Shown here: positions 47,204 through 57,931 of the stretch, in pieces
Layout: every line of letters begins with the position of its first letter
Numbering within the stretch: the stretch's first letter is position 1
DNA from: Kappaphycus alvarezii
Taxonomy: Eukaryota; Rhodophyta; Florideophyceae; Gigartinales; Solieriaceae
Direction: 5' to 3'
Length of the DNA stretch: 64,000 nt
Assembly (NCBI GenBank): GCA_002205965.3
Contig: NADL03000683.1
Span: forward strand, 124,001 to 188,000
Translations under genes and position numbers: made by a program
Notes under the pieces: generated by a model
Seen by the model: the letters and a program-made list of their open reading frames with translations, nothing else
Told to the model about the DNA's origin: nothing
Databases searched by the model: none

Positions 47204-48635
47204 GTGAGAATCAAGAAGAAAAAGGGCGCCAAATGGCAGAAATTCAAGAAAAGTGCAGCACCTTCCCGCCCCGCCTCACTGAAAATATCCGACATGTTAA
47301 CATCTTCCGAAGTAATTGCATGGAGTGTATCAGATTTAAGACAAGCAAGTGTACCGGTCACTCACTCATTTGAACTTACCGATACTCAACCAATTTACCA
47401 CAGGCCTAGACGTCAACCGCCAAAATATGACCAATTTATCTCAGAGAATGTTACAAGTATGCTGGAAAATGATATTATTCGGCCAGTTTCATCCCCATGG
47501 TCATTTCCAGTTGTGGTCGCACCAAAGAAGGATGGAAAGCTGCGTTTTTGCGTCGATTACCGACAACTGAACCAGAGAATGATACCCGATCGATTTCCGA
47601 TTCCGAAATGGAGGAAATCCTCGAGGACTTGAAGGACGGGAGATACTTCACCTCAATTGATCTTTACACTGGTTATTGGCAGATTCCATTGATGAAAAAT
47701 GCAAGGAAAAACAACTTTTACCAGCAAAGCCGGTACATTCAGGTTCGAAGTGATGCCTTTTGGTCTCATGAATGCCCCAGCTACATTCCAAAGAATGATG
47801 AACGAGGTTTTGAAAGGACTTCCATTTGCAAGAGTTTATATCGATGATGTAGTGATATTCTCAAAAACCTTGGATCAGCACATATCGCATGTCAAGACTG
47901 TGGTGGAGAAAATAGCTGCGTACAGCCTGAAAATTAAGTTAAGCAAATGCTTCTTTGCGAAAACGTCTATCCAATTACTCGGTCATATCGTCGATCAAGA
48001 GGGAATTAAAGTGGATCCAGAGAAAACGAAAAAAATCAAGTTGGCACCAAGGCCCGCTTCAAAGACGGAGGTTCGAAGCTTCTTAGGACTGGCCTCATAT
48101 TACAGAAGATTTATCAAAGATTTCGCCAAACTGCAGCACCGTTACATGCCAGCACACAAGAACGGAAAATTTTGGAACAAGGAAATGCAAACCGCATTTG
48201 AGAGCTTAAAGATAAGCTATGTGTCCCCCCAGTGCTCATGTATCCAGATTTCAAGAGACCATTTGTTGTGGAGACAGATGCCTCAGAACGGTCTTTGGGT
48301 GCCGTTTTGTCCCAAAAAGATGAAAACGGAAGACTACACCCTTCAATTCGCAAGTCGCACTCTGAATGATGCGGAAAAGATACTCAGTCTGCGAGAAAGA
48401 AGCGCTAGCTGTCGTCTTCGCACTGAAAAAGTTTCGTGTTTACCTTTTATCACTCGAGAAATTTGTCTTGATAACTGATCACCAGGCACTTAAGACAGCA
48501 TTCCAAAAGAAAGATGTACATCACCGCTTGGCCCGATGGCTCGACATTTTCGCAGAATATCGGTTTGAAATTGTGTATAGGCCCGGACGCAATAATCAGC
48601 CTGCCGATTACCTATCCCGCTTGAGGGATCCATGA
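47204..48635 (+). CDS. pol: Ty3 reverse transcriptase and RNase H
   Basis: RT: SPWSFPVVVAPKKDGKLRF then CVDYRQLN (47490-47575), IPDRFPIP, ILEDLKDGRYFTSIDLYTGY (first catalytic Asp), FEVMPFGLMNAPATFQRMM, and the catalytic YIDDVVIF at 47837. The thumb/connection has LGHIVDQEGIKVDPEK and EVRSFLGLASYYRRFI. RNase H: ETDASERSLGAVLSQKDENG near 48270, EKEALAVVFALKKFRVYL, ITDHQALKTAF, and NNQPADYLSRL to the stop at 48635. Frame changes near 47610, 47710, 48130, 48230 and 48370 are all in well-conserved sequence and are probably sequencing indels. Confidence 0.9.
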
Positions 48636-48744
48636 TTCCAAATGAAAAAGCTTCCGAGACATCGTCGGAGTTGCCGAGTTCAAGTGCCGATCATAACGAG
48701 TACGAAGCTATATTCACGGACTTTAAATTCCTGATGGACTAGAA

Positions 48745-49900
48745 ATGAGAAAGGTTGATCTCGAACACAGAAATTGGGTACGCAGGAACAAAAGGCTTTA
48801 CATTGTGGAATGGGAAACTCTTCCGACACACAAAGCCGGTCCTCGACTAGTGGCCCCTTTGAAAGAAAGAATCAAGATCTTGAGGACTTTTCATGATGAG
48901 TTAGGGCATTGGGATCTCGAAACAACCAAAAATTCATTACGAGAGATTCTGGTGGCCCAGTATCCATAAGGACGTCTATAATTCGTGAAAAGCTGTGACA
49001 ACTGTCAAAAATTCACTCCGAACGAAAGTATAAGACAACCTAAGCTTTCCAGTTTCCGCTCTTTGAAACCTTCTCAATTGACTTTGCCGGCCCATTCAAG
49101 GAAACCTCTTCCGGAAACAAAATACTCCTTATAGGGGTGGAACATCTTACTGGATGGCCAATAGCAGTTGCAGTTGAGGAGGCCAATGCTGAAGTGGTCC
49201 TGAGATTCATCGAAAAAGAAATAATTGAACCGTTTGGTCTTCCAAAAAGGATCATCTCAGATAACGCCTTTGTTTTACTGCAACTTCACTGCTTCGTTTC
49301 TTGGAAGAGAAAGGGATTCAGCTGAAGACAGTTCTCGCATACGCTCCTATGTCAAACGGTAAAGCGGAGAGGATGGTTGGAACCATCAAACGAGCAATAT
49401 CGAAAACTATGTCGAGAATGAAATCCAGTGGGAAGATGCCTTACCAAAAGTGTTATACGGCTATCGTCGAAGAAGAGGAAGAAGTGGACGGTCACCGTTT
49501 GAGCTAATGTACGGAAGGCTCCTAGAATGTTACAGAGAGATATGGAAACAAATATTATCGATGAAGAGAGTAGAGAGGTCGAACTACTGGCCACCGAAAG
49601 CTGGAGATCACACCGCGCGCTAACACAGACAAGAAATAAGAATGAAGAGCCTCCAGTCCAAACTTTCTCAGTCGGCTCTAAAGTACTTGTAGCACACGGA
49701 AAGCAATGCAACAGGCTGTGAAGTGGCCGGCTTTCCCAAACAAAGTACTCGAACCTTGCATCGTCACGGAGGAAAGACACCCGCATTATAAGCTCTGTTC
49801 AAGCTCAGGGAAGAGATCAAGGAGGGCCATCCATGCACGTCGTCTGGTCCCTTACCATCAGAGGCCTGAAGAATTCCTTCTCACACAGGACTATGCGCAA
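48745..49900 (+). CDS. Ty3 integrase
   Basis: Inserts the element DNA. Zinc-binding HHCC region: FHDELGHWDLETTKNSL (48888-48938) and CDNCQKFTPNES (about 48995-49030). Core: SIDFAGPFKETSSGNKILL (first Asp, about 49075), EHLTGWPIAVAV, ISDNAFVF at 49255 (second Asp) and MSNGKAERMVG at about 49350 (Glu). The C-terminal part has VGSKVLVAHGK, EERHPHYKL and IHARRLVPYHQRPEEF. No chromodomain is seen; the reading continues without a stop into the 3' accessory module. Confidence 0.85.
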
Positions 49901-51000
49901 CCACGAGGCATACTCATCTTTAACTATAGAATGATTCCTATGGGAGGAAAAAGGGCCTGGGAATGGATCATCTCGATTACGCGTGACTACTACGAACTCC
50001 ACGTAATCATCCATTTCTACATTAATATATGCCTATGTTTTCGTACGTTGAACGGACCAGCTACCATTGCTACCTCAAGAAGATTTCCGACTATTGATCA
50101 GAGTTCTATTCTCATTCCAAAACGGAAGGTTCACGGAAGCAGGTCCAGAGTTTGTGGAAGTCATATATCATTACTCTATAGGGAGGTATGGAATGGTAGC
50201 TATCGGAGACTTGTCGCAAACATATCTGAACATTATCCGTCCAGTTTACGTTATTTCTTAAGAACAACCAAGATGTGCGACTGAGAGGTTACAGCTTGCC
50301 CCTGATATGGAATATCGACTGGTCCCATATCCTCTATGGGAACCTTACGTTGCTCCGCTCAGAAATACACACCTCAGCCGAAGACCAGGATCCTCCCGAG
50401 GCCGTGATGATGATACGAGCTGGACCATCAAGTGATCGGGGCGGATCATCGAAGAGGGCAAGGCGTCGGGAGCAGCGAGGAAGATCGCCAAGAAGATCGC
50501 CTCAAACACCGCCTAGTCTCCCAGGGGGAAACTATGCATCCTTAATTATTGGACGACTACCAATTAGACGTTGGCTTCGCGAAATGACAGAGGACCCTCG
50601 AGAAGCAGAAGTAATTTCCTTTTTTGCCATTAGTATTTGCATGTGCTTCCAGACCATTCACGGGGCGCACCTTACTCGTGAGGACTCAGTCCTTATGTTG
50701 CGAGTTTTTTTCTCCTTCAGATACCCGTTTCTGGACCCGTTGCCAGAAAAGTTTGCATACTACGTTTACTACCTCACATTTGGAAGGTTTGGAGAAGTGA
50801 AACGGGAGGAGCTCATTAGAGAACACTATGAAACCATACGCCGAATCTACGAAACTCTTGACCAAGGAGATGAGCCGGTCATCGCACGGTACACACTCTC
50901 TCATCATATTGGAAATGAGCTACTACCATATCCTTATAGTGAACCCTATACTCTCCCTGATGAATGGATAGAACTCCCACAAGAACAACAAGAGCAGTGA
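49900..51000 (+). CDS. 3' accessory module with tandemly duplicated domain
   Basis: Sense-strand coding region between integrase and 3' LTR, of unknown function. Two copies of a roughly 140-residue domain follow each other. Copy 1 (about 49930-50365) has INICLCFRTLNGPA, LIRVLFSF, YHYSIGRYGMV, YLNIIRPVY and LVPYPLWEPYVAP. Copy 2 (about 50530-50975) has ISICMCFQTIHGAH, LMLRVFFSF, YYLTFGRFGEV, YETIRRIYE and LLPYPYSEPYTLP. Between them is an Arg/Ser/Pro-rich linker (SSDRGGSSKRARRREQRG). The stop is at 51000, 20 bases before the purine tract. No signal peptide or membrane segment, so it is not a typical env. Copy 1 starts in frame with the integrase C-terminus; it may be a pol extension or a separate ORF. 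Confidence 0.75.
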
Positions 51001-51033
51001 CGAGCCGGGACGTTCGTCTTGAGCGGGAGGGCG

Positions 51034-51747
51034 TGATGTGCGCAAATTCGCACACGAAAAAATTTAGATGAGGACCATAATTGTATACAGTATTGGAACT
51101 GGGAAGATATTTTTACAGTTTTTGAATTTGCAAGATATTTTTAATTTGGGTGAGTGTGGCAAATTCATCGGTTGATTTTTTTATTTTAGGACACGCTGTG
51201 TCATAGTGGATGTCAGTACAGTTCTAGGTTGTGGGTGATACTACGAGTGACTCTGAAAGGTCTATATAATGGCCACATCAATTCCCACCCCTGGCCGATG
51301 GGTGGCTGGCATGGGTATGGCACCTAGATATTTACCTTGAGGAAATATCTTCTAATGGTCTCTCTGGTTCACACGATCCGTGAATGCGTTTTATGGTATT
51401 TAGTATGTTGATTGAGACTTTAGGATTAGCCGAAAAGTCTATATAAGCTGAGAAAGTGCTTTCCTCCTTGAGAGGTCAAGCAAGTTTGGCAGACACTCAG
51501 GTTCAAGCTCCGAGTAGTAGGAAGTTGAGAGTCAACTTCAGACCCTAGAAAACTTTTTCCTAAGCTGGTCGCAGAGCATCGTGGTAGACCCTGCCCTTTT
51601 ATACTTGCTTGTAGCCCTCCAACTCTCTCCCATACACTCCTTTTTATTTGTTCAACTATACCACGGTAGCACTTTTGTCGCTCGCAACACCTCCGTCTTG
51701 GGGTAGTTGGTTCTAATATCTCTTCTCCCGACGATTTACCCCTATCA
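51034..51747 (+). repeat. 3' LTR of Ty3 element
   Basis: 714 bases, same ends as the 5' LTR. Differences are nearly all one- or two-base indels (for example T6 versus T7 near 51176). Confidence 0.95.
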
Positions 51748-51764
51748 GCTGTCTTCGTCCAGAC

Positions 51765-53365
51765 TCAGAGCGCATGTTCATGTTGTTCCTGTTGGATTTG
51801 GCAGTCCGCCTCCTCTGGAACTCCCCCCCTTCTCAGCATGTCCTTCTTCAGTCGCTCGATTTCAGACAACCTTTTCTCTTCAGCTTGCCTCGGCCACCCT
51901 CCGCCATTACTTTCCCACCCTCTCACCTGCCCCTTTGCAGGCCCGTCTCTCCTGGTTTCTCTCTCCGGGTGCGACGCGGCTGTTCCCATTTCCAACTTCA
52001 CCCATTTCTTCCTCATGCACCTCAAATGGGACCTGATCAGTATCCACTGGGGCATCATTCATCGAGTGAGATTCAGGCATTGGCGACGGAGCTTGCCATC
52101 TCGCTGCTTGGTCAGCGTCATTCCAGTCGAATTAGCGCCCTCTCCAGCATCATTACTTTGACCATCGGCATGAGGGGGCCTCGTCCTGTAGCTAACCTGC
52201 AACTTTTCTCCATTGAAAAACGGCAAAACTGTGCAAAGCTGTTCTAGCCGCCTCAACATGTCCGAATGTAATAATCGCCGTCCTTTTCAACACTGCCGCG
52301 ATGCGGTCTCGAACGGATGCTGACGGAAACCACTGAATTCCGGGAATACTATTAAACAAGTGTCTTACAGCATCCTCCGAAAAAAGTTCGACCGAACATA
52401 TGAAAACAGCAACTCCCTCGATCAGGTACCCGGTTGCGGGGGTGCCCTCTGCGTATCGATACGATCGCCACCGGTAGATGTGCCCCTGAAATACGACATC
52501 GTCAACTGCTCGCCTTCAAAATTGCGCCCCCTCGACATAGCAATGGACGCCTCTTGCGGGGTGGCAAACGACACCATGGCGGTACGTCGGCTGTCTGGCC
52601 CCTCAATGAGCCTCTCATGGTCACTCTCAAGGGCGTGACACCTGGAATTGCGCCGAAATGTTTCATAATCATGCGCCCTGAAACAACAGTGGCGGCACGC
52701 CTCGCACCAGAACAGCCTTGGCCAACACCCTGGCGGGCGATCGCCAGGAGCAGCACGAGAATTCGGTGCGGGTGGTGCAAACGGATCATTGCGTGTGTCA
52801 GGGTTGCCAAAGTCACTGGCACCGGCGTTTGAAGAGGAACCGGCGGGAAAATGATTGCGAGTGTCCCAGGTTTGATTAGAGGCTGGTGCAAACGGGTCCT
52901 TGGCGGTGCTGGCAAAGGCATCATCTTGTGTGGACTTGTTGAAGGGATCATGACGCGACGTGTCATAACGGGGTGGAGAGCGGTTGAACGGATCTCTCGG
53001 GGCAGTATTGAAAGGATCCCCCCTGGTATTGGGAGGTGGGTTAGCATTTTGTGAGGCGAAAGGGTCGCGTGTGAAAGAGGTTTCATGGCGTTGTGGAAAA
53101 GAGTTGTCAGCCGGTGAAAACGGGTCCGGGGCAAATGAAGGGGGATCATGGGAACGAAACGGCGAGTTGGCAGAAGGGTTACCAAAGGGGTTAGAGTTTG
53201 GAGCAGAGGAGGGCAAAGGTGCAAACGGATCTGACGGGGCACTGGCAGAGTTTCTGCGAAAGGGATCATTGGGTGTAGCGAAGGGATCTCTGGAGTTGAG
53301 TCAGATAGGCCAGAGTGGTAGCCAGAGCCGGAGTTGTGTGCGGGGCGGTTACCGAAGGGTTGCAT
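51765..53365 (-). CDS. DPF-repeat protein with two RRM-like domains
   Basis: Host-like gene, not a known family to me. The start at 53365 gives MQPFGNRPAHNSGSGYHSG. The next 200 residues are disordered with ten DPF motifs and one NPF. In animals and plants such motifs bind clathrin-adaptor ears and EH domains, but a PFG-rich start also recalls FG-type nuclear-transport proteins such as GANP/Sac3. RRM-like domain 1 (about 52690-52450) has AVLVRGVP, a helix, RRTAMVSFATPQEASIAM and FEGEQLTMSYFRG. RRM-like domain 2 (about 52420-52190) has VAVFICSVELFSEDAVRHLF, RTAIITFGHVEAARTALHSF and GEKLQVSYRTRP. Then a Gln/Glu helix (EEKRLSEIERLKKDML) reaches 51765, only 18 bases from the Ty3 LTR. The natural C-terminus may have been cut off by the insertion. 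Several one-base frame changes. Confidence 0.6.
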
Positions 53366-54791
53366 CGTGACGTGGAGGGATAGCGTTAGACTGTGGTGAA
53401 AAAGGATGAAGAATGAAGTGTTGGGTATGCTGGGGTAGTGTTAGTGGTGTGAGGAAAGCGCTGGGGCGAGAGTCGGGGGTGAGGCAGGGCTTCCGGCTCA
53501 CTCCGGGGTTTATATAGAGTCGAGTGAAGGGATATGGCAGCTGCCGAGAACAGACAAAACGTGATTGCAACTAGCTCATCACAATGTCTCCACTGACAAA
53601 ATATTGTGACTGAGGAGATGAAGAATGCGATGTGCGCTACGCTGCCTAATTCAAATTTAAGTGCTGCTGGATTAATTGCAATAATGCAACGGTATCGTGA
53701 TTTCGATGGTCGTTAAAGATTCTTCTGTAACCAAAGAAATTATTTTCGGATGCTCCCATCTAATTGATCCTCCTGAAGTAGCATCTATGTAAAGGAGTAT
53801 GGACCTACTGTAAATATGTTTGGTAGACATTCTTAGACCAGGTAATCCATTCAAATATTGCAGCAGTTGGAACTTAAAATCCCTTGATACTCTTTTTTTT
53901 CCATTTCTTTCTGCTGCAGTCCTTCGCGAGGTAGTCATCAACTTTTTCTCTGACAAATTGCACTACGGACCATGTTTTGTGTATCTGTTTCTCAATGTTC
54001 TTATTATTGCTTAGAAAATAATCATCCATAGATACTTTGAGTATGGATAGGACTTTCATTTCTATTTAATACCCTTCGGGTTTGTCTTTCAACAAAACTG
54101 AAATTTCTTATGTTTTTCCTTTAGTACTTCGGAAAAATTGGAAACATGATTATGCACATGTGATAATTCCTTGAGAATGACTTCATTGAGTCAAAAATTC
54201 TGATGGTAGACCTACTTGATTGCTTAAAGCAAAGTTTTTAACAATTTTTCAGTCTAATTCTTGTAAATGTGTTTCTTTTATAAAGTTTTTATAATATTCT
54301 TCGTTACTTCTGTAAACAAAAAAAGTCCATTAGTAACTTTTGTGGTTTTGTATGGTCCTTGGTAGCGGTAAATCGGCGGAAGAAAGATACTTAACGCTCA
54401 CTATCTCACAACATGTGGGACAAAACCAATAGGTGTGCGTCGGTAGCCACTAACAAAAGTGGACCTAGAACCCAGATGAGCACCGCAGGAACACGTATAT
54501 TCGCCTAAAAGAGGTTTGCGAGTATAGCACTAGTGAAGGGGTAGGTCCTCTGCGCGGGAGCTTAACCTTAAGGGGGATAAAGGGGTCCCCGTAGAGATGT
54601 CAACAGCTTACCCTTACAAATTTGCGACTCATACTCCTGCCGTCCTACGTACAAGGTGAGCTACCCTACTGCAACTACTGTAAACCTACAGTACTGTACG
54701 TTGCTCCTAAAGGACACATGGCCCCACTGCCGCCACCTCCTTGATCCACCAATAGGAGCTATCTAAACTAAAATATCTAGCTAATTAGCTA
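53366..54791. other. Intergenic; AT-rich part, then left end of the old Ty3 element
   Basis: 53366-53640 would be the promoter side of the DPF/RRM gene (GGTTTATATAGAG at about 53507). From 53640 to 54350 it is AT-rich; minus frames at 54059-53672 (DDYFLSNNKNIEKQIHKTW) look protein-like but are unrecognised. Nothing seen at 54360-54790 apart from an ACAGTACTGTACG word. Confidence 0.4.
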
Positions 54792-54920
54792 ACGCTCCAC
54801 CAGGTGCCCCCACATGGGGTCATGGCGGTCCAGTCCACTCTCCCGGCTTACGGCCTCCACCAAGGTGACTCGTCTTGCAACCAGCACTATCCAATCCAGG
54901 TGCTACTATACTACAGAAAC
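54792..54920 (-). repeat. 3' LTR remnant of old Ty3 element
   Basis: Shares about 130 bases with 61798-61930 including TCATGGCGGTCCAGTCCA and ACTCGTCTTGCA; beyond that the two diverge. Confidence 0.65.
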
Positions 54921-54972
54921 CTCCTAAAGTAGCGACACGTCCTCGTGGCACGCTCGATATAAGATCAACTTT

Positions 54973-57000
54973 TTGGTTTTGAGTCCTATTGTCCCCTCTT
55001 CATTCCGGAAAACGCCAGTTACAAATTCATCCAACGGTTTCCAAAAGTGTATCCATCCCCTCATGTCTCAATCGCCGGACTCTCCCCTTAAAGCGACGCG
55101 TGCGCCTCAGGTCCTTTCGAACTCACCCGCAAACTCCCTACTACGCTTTCTCGACTTCCCCCTCGCCTCCCCAGTGCATCATGCCCGATCCCAACAAGCC
55201 TTACTCATTTTACGCCTACATCTCACCTCGTCAGAGTTCGGCCTATCCGGTTCCGATGATCGCCTCTGCACCTGTTCCGGCCTTGTCGTCCGCTGTTCCC
55301 ATGCCAACCATCCCGAGAGCGCCGCTAGCCTCTTCCTCCTTATCTCTCCCTTCGGTGACCAAGATCTAACCAATCGGGTGAACTCCCCTGCCACCGTATT
55401 CTCTTCTCGGGACTGCACCCGCGGCAGCCGCGCCTACAAACGAAATCTACACTGGTGCCTGGGTTCCGACCGGCCGTATCCCGATCCTTATGCCACGTCG
55501 ACGCCCGGGTCCTCCTCTCGGTTGAGTAACGAAATCTCCTTGAGGATGAATACTGCACTCTCTGTTTGCATCGATTTGATTTGGAGCGCCTCGATTCCGC
55601 AAACACGGTGCAGGGCCGCGATCAGTGGACAAAGCGCAGAAAACACGCTCTTCCGAAACGGCGAGTTGGCGATGCGGCCACCGACTTGGAGTTCCTGCGC
55701 TTTCCCGCCAATAAGAAGTACGTCCAACGCCTCGACCATCTCTTGCGCTATCCCCCTGGGAACTATGAACCCCTCAAGGCGCGAATCTCTTTCATGCTTC
55801 TCCCGTCCTTTCGATCACCAGTGGCGGTTTTCCGAGCTGTGGACGGGTGATATGGAAAGCGAGACTTGTCTTCGTCAGCAACAGAATCACTTTGGGTTCC
55901 ACAACATCGAGTTTTGGATGATGCCGGGTCACCTCTGTGGGAAGCTGTGTCCGACATATCCGTATTGGTGTCGCGACATTGAGGTTCCTCGCTGGATGCC
56001 GACTCTAACTCCTCCGGGTTTTCTTTACTTCGGGAGTCGGCTTCTCACTCCAGGTGCCTTCTCCGTCCTGGTGGAGACAATCGGCAGGTCGGAGTTCCTG
56101 GTGAGCGCTCCTGGCTTTTTGCGTCTGCGCCAAGAAATGGTGTCTGGTTCAACTTTTGGAACCACGAAGCGGGATACCACGCGACCTTCGAGCTCCCCGG
56201 TGGGTGCCTCTTTCGTTTGTTGACCACCTTAATGGAAAGCACCACCGAAATGGGGATCGAGCTCATCCTTCTTGGTATGAACTTCACTGCTTCTTGCGTC
56301 GATCTACATTTTGCGGTGGTGCGCGCCTACCTTTGGAAGGAAAATGAAACATGGGTGGCGCTCAAGTCCGACACTGAAATGAAGTGGACGCGCGACAGTC
56401 AAAAATGGTACCTCCTACCCAACGGGAAAGGCATTTTATAGCATCTTAACAATTCTTCGGCGTATCGCTCCTACCCCATCGTGTCAACGGCACTTCAACA
56501 CGGAGGAGACCCAGATACTCAGCTCCCCTTCTCGACTACGCCTCCTTCACCGACGGCGGCTCCTAGTGGTGGTGCAAGGGGTAGTCCGTATGGAGATCCG
56601 TCTCCACTGTCTCCGCAGGTCGATTATCTCGTGGGAGTTCCGGCTGTTCAAGAAATACTTGCGACTCTGGTGCCGTTTGAGCCTAGGGTGGACCGCACAG
56701 AGGCCCTTCTCGCTGATCCCCAAGAGTTGTGTCAAAGTCTTCATGTCCCTGCGCCTGATTGGGTGGGACAAGAACTCGAGGTGTCCCGCCCTTGAGCGGG
56801 ACGCTTTCGCCCTTGAGGGATGGTTGCGTAACGAAATCACAAAGATGTCGGCGGCGCAAGCGAAACGCGTTCAAGAACCGTCGCTCTTGGTGACCCACCT
56901 CCATCAGGAATCTGTGTCGTACCCTATTCTTTGGGAGAACGTTACGACTCTCCTACTACCCTGCTTCTCCTCCAGGTGGCAGGCTCAGATGACGAAATGA
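54973..57000 (+). CDS. Antisense gene carried in the 3' part of the old Ty3 element
   Basis: Unknown protein on the strand opposite to gag-pol, between the 3' LTR remnant and the integrase end. The first part is Ser/Pro-rich (SPDSPLKATRAPQVLSNSP), then PDPNKPYSFYAYISPRQSSA, then TGAWVPTGRIPILMPRRR. The central part is compact: DEYCTLCLHRFDLERL, RVGDAATDLEFLRFPANKK, DHQWRFSELWTGDMESE, NHFGFHNIEFWMMPGHLCG, YWCRDIEVPRW, FLYFGSRLLTPGAFSVLVE. From 56190: LLTTLMESTTEMGIELILL and VVRAYLWKENETWVALKS. The C-terminal part, 56481-57000, is Pro-rich then helical (VPAVQEILATLVPFEP, GWLRNEITKMSAAQAKRV). It is rich in Trp and Cys, suggesting a folded domain, but no family is recognised. Frame changes near 55165, 55375, 55520, 55815, 56200 and 56440-56500. 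Its start lies about 50 bases from the LTR remnant, which could act as its promoter. Confidence 0.6.
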
Positions 57001-57931
57001 TTTCGCCGTGCCCACAGGGATACATCCTTCTCTGTGTACAGCACGGCCTCCTTGGGTGACAATGACTCTCGGAAGGCCACTGTCCTTCCATTCAAGAGAT
57101 CCTCCCTTTTTTTCGATGACCTTCTCTTCGTTTTTCTAACCCCAATGGGGTGAATGCGTTCTTCTCTGGTGAAGACTCCGACGGCCTTAGGAGTACCCCA
57201 TGCTCAGAGTTTGCCACCTTCAGAACAGTGTTCTATCTACCAGGCGTCGTCAAGGCCTAGCTTACATATCGGCGAATCGTTTCCTCTTGGCAATCCCTTT
57301 TCAAACCCTTCAGACGAGACTTGTCTCACCTTAAACGTGCTATCGGCCTTACCCTTGGCGAGGGTCTCTCCTTTTCTTCATACTGAACCCCAAAAGGCGT
57401 GATACGTAGTCGTCGCGCGCCACATTTATTAGTGAAATCGGGCGATATCGCTCCTATCTCTCTGCTTAGGTGGTACTATATGGGTCGGAAACCTTCCCGA
57501 TACAGCATTTCTCGCCTATTTATGACTTCGATAGGGTAACGCGTGCTTCTCCCCTTAATGATCCCGAAAATCGTCTTTACTCCCTCCTTAGGGTGCCGGT
57601 TTATCGCCGGGTGCCTTCAGGATACAGTCTCCTAACAGAGATACCTCTCCGGGAGGGGTTTTCGTTTCGCTCGCCAATATTGGACGATGAAGTGGTGTGG
57701 AACGTAAGTTTCATATAACCACTCATCACCCTTAGGGGCGTAGTCGAACCACATAACACGTTATTTGTACCCGAACTCGTGATGCCGATGACTCACGAGC
57801 TTCTCCACGGGATACATGTCGCTCTCCAACGGGGGTTACGCCCCAGGTGGAGCCACTCTATCTTCCTCTGGTGCATTATTCGCATTCCCCTCGGATGTAG
57901 ATATATCTTATTCCTGTACAGTAGGCGATAC
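57001..57931 (+). other. Continuation with coding-like plus frames
   Basis: Plus frames at 57123-57250 (NAFFSGEDSDGLRSTPCSE) and 57470-57718 (FPIQHFSPIYDFDRVTRA, VPSGYSLLTEIPLREGFSF) read like protein and may belong to the antisense gene or a second one. Similar short motifs (GGGTGAATGCGTTCTTCTC, GGGTAACGCGTGCTTCTCC) at 57140 and 57534 hint at an internal duplication. Confidence 0.3.

Larger units (their letters stand above)
44296..51747 (+). mobile_element. Young Ty3/gypsy retrotransposon
   Basis: Complete LTR element: 5' LTR 44296-45015, internal gag-protease-RT-RNase H-integrase, a 3' accessory module, purine-rich tract GAGCGGGAGGGCG (51021-51033) and 3' LTR 51034-51747. Both LTRs start TGATG and end TATCA. 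They differ by two substitutions and about 13 small indels, so insertion is recent. No target-site duplication is visible: the left flank ends GAGA and the right flank begins GCTGT. Confidence 0.95.

Noticed and set aside
50275-51000. Envelope (env) gene of the Ty3 element
   Set aside because: Right position, but no signal peptide, membrane segment or cleavage-type motif; the internal duplication argues for something else.
52434-53370. Long plus-strand frames with Gly/Ser-rich product
   Set aside because: They are the complement of the repetitive DPF region of the minus-strand gene; repeated codons keep the opposite strand open.
54989-55369. Minus-strand coding in the 3' part of the old Ty3 element
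   Set aside because: The minus frames at 54.97-57.0 kb have poor composition, while the plus frames are protein-like and continuous through small shifts.
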